A stretch of 64,000 bases of DNA, from the NCBI GenBank assembly GCA_900472675.1, contig UCJA01000026.1, forward strand, positions 1-64,000, written 5' to 3'. Numbering within the stretch: position 1 is the first letter of the stretch; each line of letters starts with the position of its first letter. Both the position numbers and the translations under genes were made by a program. Positions 7,924 through 16,985 of this stretch are shown piece after piece. Source of the DNA: Hyphomicrobiales bacterium (GTDB lineage Bacteria > Pseudomonadota > Alphaproteobacteria > Rhizobiales > Rhizobiaceae). The notes below the pieces were generated by a model. It saw only the letters and a program-made list of their open reading frames with translations. It ran no database searches and was not told where the DNA came from.

Positions 7924-9759
7924 ATGCGGCAGAAAACCGGGCATCTTCTGCTCTGCAGCGCAGCACTGGCGACCGTCCTGCTGTTCGGCGGGCAGGGCCA
8001 GGCCGCAACGCCAGAGGCCAAGCCGGCCGTTGCAGACGCCGTCACCTTCGATGCCAGCGACGCACAATCGTTTTCGGGCGCTTTTCTGGCTGCCCGCACG
8101 GCCGACGTCGATCATGATTACGTGAACGCGATCCAGCTATACCGCAAGGCGCTGACCTATGAGCCGGCCAATTTGCAGATCCGCGAACGGCTGATGATCT
8201 CGCTGTTCCTGAACGGCAGCTTCGACGAGGGCCTGAAGGAAGCGCAGGCGTTGAAGGACGACACGGCCGTGGAGCGCATCACCCGCATCGTGCGCGGTCT
8301 CGATGCCATACGCGCCGGCAAGTTCGATACGGCCCGCAAGATCCTTGCCTATGAAGGCCCGAACGACCTCGACAAGCTGACGCATCAACTGCTGGCCGCC
8401 TGGGCGCAGGTGGGCGGCGGCAAGGGCAAGCAGGCGATCGCCTCGGTCAGCAGCCTCAAGGGTCCCGACTGGTTCAAGGTATTCACGGACTATCAGCTGG
8501 GTTCCATGGCGCTGGTGAACGGCGATCAGAACACCGCCCGCCAATACCTTAACAGTGCGGTGACCAACCGCGATGCCGTGCCGACGGCGCCCGATACCTT
8601 CATGCGGGCAGTGATGGCGCTGGCACGGCTGGAGGCTGCAGCCGGCAACAAGCAGAAGGCGCTCGACGCGATTTCGGTCGGCGACGAGATGATCAACAAC
8701 TACGCACCGCTGAAGGCGCTGCGTCAGAGCATCGAGAAGGGCGAGAAGCCCGCACAGCAGGTCACGAATGCTGCCGAAGGTGCTGCCGGTGTGCTGTTTT
8801 CGGTTGGCGGAGCGCTGAACCGCCAGGGCGCCGAGGACATGGTTGCCCTCTACCTGGAAATCTCGCATGCGCTCGATCCGAAGAGCGCCGACACGTTGAT
8901 CATGCTCGGCGGCATTGCCGAAAAGCTCGAGAAGCCGGATCGCGCCATTGCGCTGTACGGCAAGGTTCCGGCCGATTCGCCAATGCGGCGGATTTCCGAG
9001 CTGCAGCTCGGCGTTACGCTGTCCGACACGGGCAAGGTCGATGAAGCAAAGAAGCACCTGAAGGCGCTGATCGATTCCGATCCGGCCGATATACGCAGCT
9101 ACATCGCCTATGGCAGTGTTCTCTCCGAGGCCAAGGACTACAAGGCCATGGCAGAGACCTACGACAAGGCGGTCGAGGTGATCGGACCCGTGCCGCGGGC
9201 CGGCGACTGGACGGTGTTCTTCCAGCGCGGCATTGCCTATGAGCGGCTGAAGCAGTGGGACAAGGCCGAGCCGAGCTTCCGCAAGGCGCTGGAACTGCGC
9301 CCCGAACAGCCGCAGGTTTTGAACTATCTCGGCTACTCGCTGGTCGACATGAACATCAATCTCGAGGAAGGCCTCGGGATGATCAAGAAGGCCGTGGATG
9401 GCAAGCCTGATGACGGCTACATCGTCGATTCGCTTGGCTGGGCTTACTTCCGGATGGGCCAGTACGACGACGCGGTGACTGAGCTGGAACGGGCCGTGCA
9501 GCTGCGGGCCGGCGATGCGACCATCAACGACCACCTGGGCGACGCCTACTGGCGTGTGGGCCGCAAGTTGGAAGCCGTCTACCAGTGGAACCGGGCGATC
9601 ATCTCCGAAGGCGAGGACGTCAACCGCGACCACATCAAGGAAAAGATCGCCAACGGCCTGCCGCCGCTTGATCCCAACGCCACCACAGCCGACCGCAGCG
9701 AGCCGGCCCCCGTAGCGCCTGCCCCGCCGGCGCCGGAAAATCCCGACAAGAAGTCCTGA
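7924..9759 (+). CDS. Exported tetratricopeptide repeat protein
   Basis: 611 residues. A signal peptide at residues 1-28 (MRQKTGHLLLCSAALATVLLF, then GGQGQA) leads into an alpha-helical protein made of degenerate TPR units, one near residues 60-95 (YVNAIQLYRKALTYEPANLQ) and a clearer set from about 330 to 560. The tail is Pro/Ala-rich. Such proteins act as scaffolds in the periplasm or at the outer membrane; the partner here is unknown. The ATG at 7924 was chosen because it begins the signal peptide. Its stop overlaps the ispE start, so the two genes are coupled although their products act in different compartments. Confidence 0.85.
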   Translation: MRQKTGHLLLCSAALATVLLFGGQGQAATPEAKPAVADAVTFDASDAQSFSGAFLAARTADVDHDYVNAIQLYRKALTYEPANLQIRERLMISLFLNGSFDEGLKEAQALKDDTAVERITRIVRGLDAIRAGKFDTARKILAYEGPNDLDKLTHQLLAAWAQVGGGKGKQAIASVSSLKGPDWFKVFTDYQLGSMALVNGDQNTARQYLNSAVTNRDAVPTAPDTFMRAVMALARLEAAAGNKQKALDAISVGDEMINNYAPLKALRQSIEKGEKPAQQVTNAAEGAAGVLFSVGGALNRQGAEDMVALYLEISHALDPKSADTLIMLGGIAEKLEKPDRAIALYGKVPADSPMRRISELQLGVTLSDTGKVDEAKKHLKALIDSDPADIRSYIAYGSVLSEAKDYKAMAETYDKAVEVIGPVPRAGDWTVFFQRGIAYERLKQWDKAEPSFRKALELRPEQPQVLNYLGYSLVDMNINLEEGLGMIKKAVDGKPDDGYIVDSLGWAYFRMGQYDDAVTELERAVQLRAGDATINDHLGDAYWRVGRKLEAVYQWNRAIISEGEDVNRDHIKEKIANGLPPLDPNATTADRSEPAPVAPAPPAPENPDKKS

Positions 9760-10700
9760 TGCTTTCGCAGATCGACGACACTCCGAGACCCGCCACCATG
9801 GCGGGTCTTTTTGAATTGGCGCCTGCCAAGATCAACCTCGCTCTGCACGTGGTGGGGCTCCGGGCCGATGGCTATCACCTGCTGGAAAGCGTGGTGGCCT
9901 TTGCCGACCAGGGCGACCACCTGGAATTCACCGCCGCTGACACCGACGGCTTCAGCCTTTCGGGACGATTCGCCCCTGCACTTCAGACCGGAGCCACCGC
10001 GGCATCCGACAATCTGGTTCTTTCGGCGCGCGACCGCCTGCGTCGCCTGCTGCTGGACAAGGGGCTCCCCGCCCCTCCGGTTTCCATCCATTTGCAAAAG
10101 AACCTGCCGGTTGCCGCCGGTATCGGCGGAGGCTCTGCCGACGCAGCGGCCACACTGCGCGGTCTGCTGCGGTTCTGGCAGGCGGGGGTTTCGCAGCCGG
10201 AGCTCGACCGGCTGGCGCTTTCGCTGGGGGCCGACGTTCCCATGTGCCTGCGGCGCGAACCGCAGATGGTGCGCGGGATCGGCGAAGAGCTTTCGCCGCT
10301 GTCCGATCTTCCATCGCTCTCGCTGGTGCTCGGCAATCCGCTGGTCGGGGTCGGCACGCCTCAGATCTTCCGGCGCGTGGAGCGCAAGGAGAACGGCCCG
10401 ATCACCCCACGCGGCAGCCTCGGCTGGCTGGAGTTTCTAAAGGCGCTTCGCAACGACCTGGAGCCGCCGGCCCGCGCGCTGGTGCCGGAGATTGGGGAGC
10501 TTTCCGCGATGATTGAGGCGCAAGGCGCGCTTCTGACCCGCATGACGGGATCCGGCGCCACCTGTTTCGGTGTGTTCGCCTCAACCGAAGCCGCGGCCGA
10601 AGCGGCCGATCACCTGCGACACATGCGGCCCGACTGGTATTTCCAGGCCGCGCAGACCCTTGGCCAGACCACTGGACACACAGACGGAGCACAGGCATGA
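9759..10700 (+). CDS. ispE: 4-diphosphocytidyl-2-C-methyl-D-erythritol kinase
   Basis: 313 residues, GHMP kinase family. It phosphorylates CDP-methylerythritol in the MEP pathway, the source of the isopentenyl diphosphate used by the polyprenyl synthase encoded upstream. Signature segments are LAPAKINLALHVVGLRADGY near the N-terminus (lysine and substrate contacts) and the ATP-binding glycine motif PVAAGIGGGSADAA near residues 111-124, with MTGSGATCFGVF near the C-terminus. The ATG at 9759 overlaps the TPR gene stop; a second ATG at 9798 just before the conserved core is an equally possible start, since the first 13 residues are not conserved in the family. Confidence 0.96.
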   Translation: MLSQIDDTPRPATMAGLFELAPAKINLALHVVGLRADGYHLLESVVAFADQGDHLEFTAADTDGFSLSGRFAPALQTGATAASDNLVLSARDRLRRLLLDKGLPAPPVSIHLQKNLPVAAGIGGGSADAAATLRGLLRFWQAGVSQPELDRLALSLGADVPMCLRREPQMVRGIGEELSPLSDLPSLSLVLGNPLVGVGTPQIFRRVERKENGPITPRGSLGWLEFLKALRNDLEPPARALVPEIGELSAMIEAQGALLTRMTGSGATCFGVFASTEAAAEAADHLRHMRPDWYFQAAQTLGQTTGHTDGAQA

Positions 10701-11242
10701 GCCGGATCGACGAGAACCGCCCCTTCATTCCCGTGGGCATTGCGGTGCTGACGGTTTCCGATACCCGCAGCCTCGAGACCGACAAATCCGGCGACACGCT
10801 GGTGGCACGCATTGCCGAGGCAGGCCATGTGCTGAAGGACCGGGCCATCGTGCCGGACGATCGGGACGAGATTGCCGGTCAGGTGCGCAGCTGGACGCTC
10901 GACCCGGAGATCGACGTGGTGATCACCACCGGCGGGACGGGCTTTACCGGCCGGGACGTGACGCCCGAAGCGCTGGAGCCGCTGTTCGAGAAGCGCATGG
11001 ACGGCTTCTCGGAAGTGTTTCACCGGATTTCCTATGACAAGATCGGCACGTCGACCATCCAGTCGCGCGCCACAGGCGGGCTTGCCAACCAGACCTTCAT
11101 CTTCGTGCTGCCGGGATCACCTGGCGCCTGCAAGGACGCCTGGGACGGCATTCTGAAACCGCAGCTCGACTATCGCCACATGCCCTGCAATTTCATCGAA
11201 ATCATGCCGAGGCTGGACGAGCACCTGAAGCGCGGCGTCTAG
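10697..11242 (+). CDS. moaB: Molybdenum cofactor biosynthesis protein B
   Basis: 181 residues, MoaB/Mog family. These proteins bind molybdopterin and, in the MogA/Cnx1G branch, adenylylate it; the exact role of MoaB is less clear. The glycine-rich motif TTGGTGFTGRDVTPEAL (near residues 76-92) and the PGSPGACKDAWDGIL segment are diagnostic. The ATG overlaps the ispE stop by four bases, so it is the last gene of the TPR-ispE-moaB operon. Other moa genes are not in the window. Confidence 0.93.
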   Translation: MSRIDENRPFIPVGIAVLTVSDTRSLETDKSGDTLVARIAEAGHVLKDRAIVPDDRDEIAGQVRSWTLDPEIDVVITTGGTGFTGRDVTPEALEPLFEKRMDGFSEVFHRISYDKIGTSTIQSRATGGLANQTFIFVLPGSPGACKDAWDGILKPQLDYRHMPCNFIEIMPRLDEHLKRGV

Positions 11243-11249
11243 CAAGTTT

Positions 11250-11768
11250 TCAGCGAACGGCGCGCGCGACCCAGGCGGGGATCATCTCGCTGGTCAGGCG
11301 CGCGGCCTTCAGCCCGCTTGCCAGGCCCTCCAGACCTTCAACCTGCGGGGCAAGCGACAGGGCTTGGTGTTTTGGTAGAAGAAGACCGTGCTCCAGCGGC
11401 GGCACCCTGCGGCCAAGCCGTTTCCACAAGGGGCGGCGATAGGACCGCGCCGGGGCAAAGCTTGCCGGGCGCCGGTTGAGCGCCACGAATTCCGCGACCT
11501 CGTCGATCCAGCCGGCCTGCGGGCGGGCGCCGGGCTCCAGAAGAAGCAGCCATTCGCCCCGGGCACCCTGCAGCACCTCGTCGATGCGCCACGTGCCATG
11601 GAACTGGCAACCGGCCGCATCGGCGATGCGCGAGGAGCCGTCGCCGGACCCGTGATCCAGGATGATCACATCGCTGACAAGACCCTCCACGGCGGCGGAG
11701 ACGAGGACCGAGAGCGTCTGGGCGAGCTCCGATTCCTGATTGCGGCATTCCATCAACACTGTCAGCAT
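11250..11768 (-). CDS. Small family 2-like glycosyltransferase
   Basis: 172 residues. The N-terminus has the GT-A pattern MLTVLMECRNQESELAQTL followed by DVIILDHGSGDGS, which corresponds to the nucleotide-sugar-binding region of family 2 enzymes; LLLLEPGARPQAGWIDEV resembles the region around the metal-binding acidic motif. The protein is much shorter than a typical GT2 (250-350 residues) and lacks the usual C-terminal half, so it may be a minimal or inactive member. No substrate can be named. It converges with moaB (7 bp between the stops). Confidence 0.65.
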   Translation of the reverse strand: MLTVLMECRNQESELAQTLSVLVSAAVEGLVSDVIILDHGSGDGSSRIADAAGCQFHGTWRIDEVLQGARGEWLLLLEPGARPQAGWIDEVAEFVALNRRPASFAPARSYRRPLWKRLGRRVPPLEHGLLLPKHQALSLAPQVEGLEGLASGLKAARLTSEMIPAWVARAVR

Positions 11769-11896
11769 GTTCCAGGTTTAGCGCACAAGCGCGGGGCTTG
11801 CCAGAAAAGCTTTCGGCGTTTTGTTCTTGCAATGTTCTCTTTTGCGCGCTAGATATGGAGCTACGAAAACGGGAGCTTTCCCGTGAGGAGTACCCC

Positions 11897-13054
11897 ATGA
11901 CAGAGCTGTCCGATTTGCGGCAGGTCGCGTTTGCGCCTGCTCATGCGCCAGATATTGCCGATGCGCTGGTGAACGCTTCGGGCCTGCGGGTCGATGTCGA
12001 TCGGCGGCGCGGACGCGGCGCCGGGCTCAACCCGAGCGGGCGGTTCGAGAGCGAGCGTCGCGAGGCCTTCGACGATGGCTGGCAAACGCTCGAGGATCTG
12101 GCGCCATTTCACACCGAGGTGCAGGTGGAAAAGCCGAAGACGGCAATCACCCGCAACGACTCACCGGATATCTCCTTCGACCGATCGATCAACCCCTACC
12201 GGGGCTGCGAGCACGGCTGCATCTACTGCTTTGCCCGGCCAACCCACAGCTTCATGGGGCTTTCACCGGGGCTCGATTTCGAGGCGAAGCTGTTTGCCAA
12301 GCCGGATGTGCCCAGACTGCTGGAGCGGGAGCTGAGCCGGCCGGACTACAAGGTGCGAGCGATCGCGATCGGTACGAATACGGACCCCTACCAGCCGATC
12401 GAGCGGGAATGGCGCATCATGCGGCAGATCCTCGAGGTGCTGCAGAAGGCCAATCATCCGGTCGCCATCGTGACCAAGTCGGCAATGATCACCCGAGACA
12501 TCGACATTCTGTCGGAGATGGCGGCAAAGGGACTGGCGAAGGTGGGCATATCGGTCACGACGCTCGACCGGAAGCTTGCCCGCAGCATGGAGCCGCGGGC
12601 GTCTACCCCGTCGAAGCGGCTGGAGGCGGTCAAGGCACTGACCGATGCAGGCATTCCGACCGCGGTCATGGTGGCGCCGGTCATTCCGGCGCTGAACGAC
12701 CACGAGATCGAACGCATCCTGGATGCCGGTCATGCCGCAGGCGCGACCGAGGCGAGCTATGTGCTGTTGCGCCTGCCGCTGGAGGTGAGCCCGCTGTTTC
12801 GTGACTGGCTGCTGCAGAACTATCCGGACCGCTACCGGCACGTGATGTCGCTGGTGCGCTCGATGCGCGGCGGCAAGGATTACGATGCGGAGTTCGGCAA
12901 GCGCATGAAGGGGGCCGGCCCCTATGCCTGGCAGATCGGCCGGCGGTTCGAGATGGCAACGAAGCGGCTCGGCATGGTGCGACGCGGACTGCCGCTGCGC
13001 GACGACCTGTTCATTCGGCCGAACGGCGGCGGGATCCAGCTGTCCCTGCTCTGA
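11897..13054 (+). CDS. PA0069-family radical SAM protein
   Basis: 385 residues. The 4Fe-4S cluster motif is RGCEHGCIYCFARP with Cys104, Cys108 and Cys111, the CxxxCxxC arrangement of radical SAM enzymes, followed by the AIGTNTDPYQPIEREW block typical of the PA0069/SplB-like group. These relatives of spore photoproduct lyase are widespread and of unknown reaction. The ATG at 11897 follows GTGAGGAG at 11883-11890; the open frame extends further upstream without a better site. It is on the same strand as rnhB with about 200 bp between. That gap has a small perfect hairpin, CGCGGA-GGT-TCCGCG (13088-13102), and nothing else recognisable. Confidence 0.9.
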   Translation: MTELSDLRQVAFAPAHAPDIADALVNASGLRVDVDRRRGRGAGLNPSGRFESERREAFDDGWQTLEDLAPFHTEVQVEKPKTAITRNDSPDISFDRSINPYRGCEHGCIYCFARPTHSFMGLSPGLDFEAKLFAKPDVPRLLERELSRPDYKVRAIAIGTNTDPYQPIEREWRIMRQILEVLQKANHPVAIVTKSAMITRDIDILSEMAAKGLAKVGISVTTLDRKLARSMEPRASTPSKRLEAVKALTDAGIPTAVMVAPVIPALNDHEIERILDAGHAAGATEASYVLLRLPLEVSPLFRDWLLQNYPDRYRHVMSLVRSMRGGKDYDAEFGKRMKGAGPYAWQIGRRFEMATKRLGMVRRGLPLRDDLFIRPNGGGIQLSLL

Positions 13055-13256
13055 CTGGGCGTCGACCCCGGGACTGACATCCCCCACCGCGGAGGTTCCG
13101 CGCAGCAGATTTGGTTTTCGGCACGCGGATCGCCTCCGTCTCGTGCCGGAAAATACCCCGGTCACCGGAATGCCCCCGAGGCAGCCTGGTGGATAGCGCC
13201 GCCGCAATCGCGTTCCGGGGTTGCAGGAGATCGGGCCGGTGTGCGAGGCTGCCGCC

Positions 13257-13946
13257 ATGTTGCTTCGCACGCCGCCCGATTCTCCGACGCTTTTTGAAGA
13301 CGTGCCGCTGGTTCCAGATTTCAGCCTGGAACTGATGGCGCGCCAGGCAGGGCATTGGCCCGTCGCCGGAACCGACGAGGCCGGACGTGGTCCGCTTGCG
13401 GGTCCCGTGGTCGCTGCCGCCGTCATTCTCGACCCGAACAATATTCCGCCCGGCCTCAATGATTCCAAGCAGCTTTCCGCAAACCAGCGGGAAATCCTGT
13501 TTGACGCCATCATGGCAACGGCAGAGGTTTCGATCGCGGCGTCCGGGCCACGCCATATCGACGAGCGCAATATTCTTCGAGCGAGCCTGGATGCCATGCG
13601 CCGGGCTGTTGCCGGCCTCAGCCTCACCCCGGCTTACGTGCTTTGCGACGGTCGCGACGTGCCGCAGGGGCTCTGCTGCGCCGGCAAGGCTGTCATCAAG
13701 GGCGATGCCCGGTCCGTGTCGATTGCGGCAGCCTCGATCATCGCCAAGGTCACCCGCGACCGGATGATGACCCGCGCCCACCAGGTTTTCCCGCTCTACG
13801 GCTTTGCCAATCATGTCGGCTATGGCACGCTCCAGCACCGCAACGGGATCGAGGCGCATGGGCCTTGCAGCCTGCACCGGATGAGTTTCCGGCCGCTGCG
13901 CAAGGATGAGCCGGTCGAGTGCGCGGACCTGCCTGTCGCCGTGTGA
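13257..13946 (+). CDS. rnhB: Ribonuclease HII
   Basis: 229 residues. It removes ribonucleotides and RNA primers from DNA-RNA hybrids. Catalytic residues are visible in VAGTDEAGRGPLAGP (Asp40, Glu41) and LCDGRDVP (Asp near 131), with a further acid expected in the VTRDRMM segment. The start was set at the ATG at 13257 (GAGG at 13245-13248 upstream); a TTG at 13221 would add 12 residues not expected in the family. It converges with the ATP synthase F0 operon; the shared 110-bp gap carries a terminator. Confidence 0.95.
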   Translation: MLLRTPPDSPTLFEDVPLVPDFSLELMARQAGHWPVAGTDEAGRGPLAGPVVAAAVILDPNNIPPGLNDSKQLSANQREILFDAIMATAEVSIAASGPRHIDERNILRASLDAMRRAVAGLSLTPAYVLCDGRDVPQGLCCAGKAVIKGDARSVSIAAASIIAKVTRDRMMTRAHQVFPLYGFANHVGYGTLQHRNGIEAHGPCSLHRMSFRPLRKDEPVECADLPVAV

Positions 13947-14002
13947 CGGCATCAACCGCAGCCTGAACTCAAAAGCCCGTTAAAAATCCCATCATAACTT
14001 CA

Positions 14003-14033
14003 AACGAAAAAAGCCGGACTTGCGCCCGGCTTT
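14003..14033 (-). terminator. Intrinsic terminator of the F0 ATP synthase operon
   Basis: On the minus strand AAAGCCGG and CCGGCTTT (14026-14033 and 14010-14017) form an 8-bp stem, followed by a run of six T residues (plus-strand A at 14007-14012). It lies 23 bp after the atpF stop. On the plus strand the tail is weaker (TTTCTAATT), so it may also stop rnhB transcripts. Confidence 0.8.
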
Positions 14034-14055
14034 CTAATTGTTGATTTCGTCAACC

Positions 14056-14541
14056 TTAGTTGAGGCGAGCCTGAACCGTGCCGACAGCGTCCTTGAACAG
14101 AGCGTTCTGCGTGGAGCCATCGGCCTTGTTGGCGATGACCTTTTCAGCGGCAGCAATGGCCAGATCGACGGCTGCCGAACGAACGGCGGCGATGGCGTCG
14201 GATTCAGCCTGGCCAATCTTCTGCTCCGACAGGGCGTTGCGGCGGGCGACGAATTCTTCCGTCTTCTGCCGCGCATCTTCCATCAGGGCTGCAGCCTCGC
14301 GTTCCGCAGCGGCGATGATGTCCGCTGCGTCGGCTTCGGCTTCCTTGCGCTTGCGCTGGTATTCGCCCAGCAGAACCTGCGCTTCTTCACGCAGGCGCTT
14401 TGCCTCGTCCAGTTCCTTGCGGATGTTGACGGCGCGCTCGTCGAGCGATTTCGCCACCATGCCCGGAACCTTGAGATAGGCAATCAGGACGAAGAAGAGG
14501 ATGAGGCCGACGAGAGCGAAAAATGTTGCGTCGAATGCCAT
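14056..14541 (-). CDS. atpF: F0F1 ATP synthase subunit b
   Basis: 161 residues. A membrane helix at residues 5-23 (ATFFALVGLILFFVLIAYL) is followed by a long charged helix of the peripheral stalk that links F0 to F1. The start at 14541 gives the canonical MAFDATFFAL N-terminus; the longer frame overlaps the b' gene. It is four bases after the b' stop, so the two stalk subunits are made together and should form a b-b' heterodimer, as in other alphaproteobacteria and chloroplasts. Last gene of the atpI-atpB-atpE-b'-b operon. Confidence 0.95.
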   Translation of the reverse strand: MAFDATFFALVGLILFFVLIAYLKVPGMVAKSLDERAVNIRKELDEAKRLREEAQVLLGEYQRKRKEAEADAADIIAAAEREAAALMEDARQKTEEFVARRNALSEQKIGQAESDAIAAVRSAAVDLAIAAAEKVIANKADGSTQNALFKDAVGTVQARLN

Positions 14542-14545
14542 GGCG

Positions 14546-15190
14546 TCAGGCTCCCATCTTCGCGGCCGCGACGGCAGCGCGGATGTCTTCGTTGCTGGCA
14601 TTGCCGCCGATCAGCTGATCGACGATGGCAGATGCGGTTTCCTCGGCGATCTGTCCGACCTGGGTGAAGGCCTGGGTCTTGATCTCGCCGATACGACGCT
14701 CTGCTGCAGCCAGTTTCTCGGCCAGCTCGGCCTCGATGGCACTGCGGTCAGCAGCGGCCTTGACCTTGGCAGCCTCGCGGGCGGCTTCAGCAATCGCATG
14801 CGACTTGGCACGGGCCGTGGCCAGCTCGCGCTCATAGGTCTCGACGGCAGCATCTGCCTCGGCCTTCAAACGGCTTGCTTCGTCCAGATCCTGGGCGATG
14901 CGGCCGTTGCGGTTCTCGAGGATGCCGCCAACGCGCGGAACAATGACGTTCTTGATGAGGATATAGAAGATGCCGAAGGTGATGACGAGCCACAGCAGCA
15001 TCGACGGATAGTAGGTCGCGTCGAAGGGCGGGAATGTGCCCGCGTGTTCGCCACCGTGCGCGGCGCCGGTTTCGGTATGCATTTCGCCTGCCGGCGCGGC
15101 ATGCGTATCCCCTGCGGGGGCTGCGCCCGGCGCTGCAGGAGTTTCAGGAGCGGCCGGCGCGGTTTGCGCATATGCCGAGGTCACGAACAT
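14546..15190 (-). CDS. atpG: F0F1 ATP synthase subunit b'
   Basis: 214 residues. An extended N-terminus rich in Ala, Pro, His and Glu precedes the membrane helix (LLWLVITFGIFYILI, near residues 66-80) and the long peripheral-stalk helix with NRNGRIAQDLDEASRLK. The start is ambiguous among GTG 15196, ATG 15193 and ATG 15190; the last was chosen because GGAGGT (15197-15202 on the minus strand) is then six bases away. The leader MFVTSAYAQ resembles a signal-type segment and recurs in rhizobial b' proteins. The symbol atpG is used for b' in this group; elsewhere atpG denotes gamma, so atpF2 is an alternative. Confidence 0.92.
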   Translation of the reverse strand: MFVTSAYAQTAPAAPETPAAPGAAPAGDTHAAPAGEMHTETGAAHGGEHAGTFPPFDATYYPSMLLWLVITFGIFYILIKNVIVPRVGGILENRNGRIAQDLDEASRLKAEADAAVETYERELATARAKSHAIAEAAREAAKVKAAADRSAIEAELAEKLAAAERRIGEIKTQAFTQVGQIAEETASAIVDQLIGGNASNEDIRAAVAAAKMGA

Positions 15191-15269
15191 CATCACCTCC
15201 AGGTGTATTCAATGCGAAAGATCACGGCGCCCGGAAGCGGACGCCGTGATCCAGAGGCCTTTGTCAGGC

Positions 15270-15497
15270 TCAGACTGCGTAAAGCAGGAGGAGAGCGATG
15301 AGCAGCGAGAAGATGCCCAGAGCTTCCGTAACGGCGAAGCCGAATACCAGACGGCCGAACTGGCTGTCAGCGGCAGACGGGTTGCGCAGAGCGCCCGACA
15401 GGTAGCTGCCGAAGATGTTGCCAAGGCCCAGGGCCGTGCCGGCCATGCCAAAGCAAGCCAGGCCTGCACCGATGAACTTTGCTGCTTCCGCTTCCAT
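15270..15497 (-). CDS. atpE: F0F1 ATP synthase subunit c
   Basis: 75 residues, a two-helix hairpin that forms the rotating c ring. The essential proton-binding carboxylate is Glu58 in FAVTEALGIF, and the loop carries the conserved ALRNPSA segment, close to the RNP of other c subunits. The GxGxG-like helix 1 (GAGLACFGMAGTALGLGNIFG) packs the ring. It has a strong ribosome-binding site (AAGGAG) seven bases before the ATG at 15497, as expected for the most abundant subunit. A 68-base gap on each side separates it from atpB and b'. Confidence 0.97.
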   Translation of the reverse strand: MEAEAAKFIGAGLACFGMAGTALGLGNIFGSYLSGALRNPSAADSQFGRLVFGFAVTEALGIFSLLIALLLLYAV

Positions 15498-15565
15498 GAG
15501 AAACTCCTTCGAAATGGTTGTTGCGGCTGATGACTGACGCCTTCAGGACGCCAATGTCGTTATCC

Positions 15566-16318
15566 TTAGTGCCCGCCGGGGTGAACTGCATCGTTGAGGT
15601 ACATGCATGTCAGCACCGCAAAGACATAGGCCTGGAGGAAGGCGACTAGGAATTCGAGACCGGTCAGGGCGACGGTCATAAGTAGGGGCAGGATCGCGCC
15701 GCCGATGCCAACTGCGCCGAGGGCTCCGAGCGAGGCAACGAAGCCTGCGAACACCTTGAGCGTAATATGGCCTGCCAGCATGTTCGCGAAAAGGCGAACC
15801 GACAGCGAAACGGGGCGGGACAGGAAAGAGATGATTTCGATGGTGACGACCAGCGGCAGAAGTGCGCCGGGAACACCGCTCGGCACGAAGATCTGCAGGA
15901 AGTGGAAGCCGTGCTTGTAGAAACCGTAGACGAGAACCGTACCGACGACCAGCACCGCCAGGGCAAAGGTGACGATGATCTGGCTGGTGATCGTGTAGAA
16001 GTAAGGGAACATGCCAAGCAGATTGGCCGTCAGCACGAACATGAACAGCGAAAAGACCAGCGGGAAGAACTTCATGCCGCCGCTGCCAGCGCCTTCGCGC
16101 AGCATGTTGGCGATGAATTCATAGGACATTTCGGCAACGGACTGGCCGCGACCCGGGATCAGGGCGCGCTGCGAAGTTGCAAAGTAAAGGAAGCCGGCGG
16201 CGCAGGCCACCGTTGCAACCATGAACAGCGATGCATTGGTAAACGAAAAGTCGAGGCCGCCGATCTCGATCGGAACGATCTTGCTGATCTGAAACTGATG
16301 GATCGGATCGTTTGCCAC
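15566..16318 (-). CDS. atpB: F0F1 ATP synthase subunit a
   Basis: 250 residues with five to six membrane helices. It forms the proton half-channels against the c ring; the essential arginine is Arg175 in SLSVRLFANMLAGH. The C-terminal block LEFLVAFLQAYVFAVLTCMYLNDA is also typical. Translation starts at GTG 16318, preceded by GAGGT six bases upstream. It follows atpI by 55 bp in the operon. Confidence 0.97.
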   Translation of the reverse strand: MANDPIHQFQISKIVPIEIGGLDFSFTNASLFMVATVACAAGFLYFATSQRALIPGRGQSVAEMSYEFIANMLREGAGSGGMKFFPLVFSLFMFVLTANLLGMFPYFYTITSQIIVTFALAVLVVGTVLVYGFYKHGFHFLQIFVPSGVPGALLPLVVTIEIISFLSRPVSLSVRLFANMLAGHITLKVFAGFVASLGALGAVGIGGAILPLLMTVALTGLEFLVAFLQAYVFAVLTCMYLNDAVHPGGH

Positions 16319-16373
16319 CGTCTACCTCTTTCCTTGGCCGCCGCGGCGACATCATTCACTTCGGGAGCGCGGG

Positions 16374-16739
16374 CTAGCTGCCGCCCTTCGTCCCATCCTT
16401 ATCCTTGTCGCCCGTCAGGCTCGCCGGCTGTGCCACCATGCCAACGGCCCGAAGGACGTTCAGAACCCCGGCGCAGAAACCAAGCAGGAGAAGGATAATC
16501 AACCCCCACGGCTTCGAAGCCGGCCATACCAGACCCAGCAGATAGCCCAGAACCGCGCCCACCGCTACCGCGGCGATGAATTCCGAGGAGATTTTCAAGC
16601 CGAGGGCCATGCCTTTACGGCTTTCCTCAGACTGCGAGTCTCTCTTCGCCTCCGCCGCGTCCCCTGCATGCCTTGCCGCAAGCTCTGCGGTCAAGCGCTT
16701 GCGGCGCTCTTCCAGACCATCTTTTCCATCAGCCGTCAT
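16374..16739 (-). CDS. atpI: ATP synthase assembly protein AtpI
   Basis: 121 residues. A charged N-terminal segment with several Lys/Arg/Glu residues is followed by two membrane helices, near 50-68 (SSEFIAAVAVGAVLGYLLG) and 76-96 (PWGLIILLLLGFCAGVLNVLR), and a hydrophilic tail (TGDKDKDGTKGGS). This matches the AtpI/AtpZ family, which helps c-ring assembly and may carry magnesium. It is the first gene of the F0 operon; a good promoter is found about 100 bp upstream. Confidence 0.88.
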   Translation of the reverse strand: MTADGKDGLEERRKRLTAELAARHAGDAAEAKRDSQSEESRKGMALGLKISSEFIAAVAVGAVLGYLLGLVWPASKPWGLIILLLLGFCAGVLNVLRAVGMVAQPASLTGDKDKDGTKGGS

Positions 16740-16839
16740 GTGCGTCCTCCCATGCCCTGCCCCTAAGGTGCCGGACGACTGCTTTCATGCAGCCAAAGAG
16801 GGATTTCGCGCCTTCCGCCCCGGTTTTCAAGTCGCGCGC

Positions 16840-16868
16840 AACATAGTTTTGGGAGCCCGTATAGTCAA
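16840..16868 (-). promoter_or_regulatory. Probable housekeeping-sigma promoter of the F0 operon
   Basis: On the minus strand TTGACT (16868-16863) and TATGTT (16845-16840) are separated by exactly 17 bases, and C precedes the -35 to give CTTGACT, the common rhizobial form. It lies about 100 bp upstream of the atpI start. No other element was seen in the 246-bp gap to the hydrolase gene. Confidence 0.65.
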
Positions 16869-16985
16869 GGCACCCGGCGCGGTTCGTTCAGGCTTAATTA
16901 AGGCTCTTGTTTCAATCAGTTAGATTGGAACTGCGGCGCCCGGTGCAAAACCTTGGCGGGAAACGGGGCGGTTATCCGGGGTAAT

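Noticed and set aside
8137..9633. 498-codon minus-strand frame inside the TPR gene
   Set aside because: Antisense shadow caused by GC-rich codon bias; the plus-strand TPR protein has repeats and a signal peptide.
13088..13102. CGCGGA-GGT-TCCGCG hairpin between the radical SAM gene and rnhB
   Set aside because: Short stem with no U-tract; recorded in the radical SAM entry but not called as a terminator.
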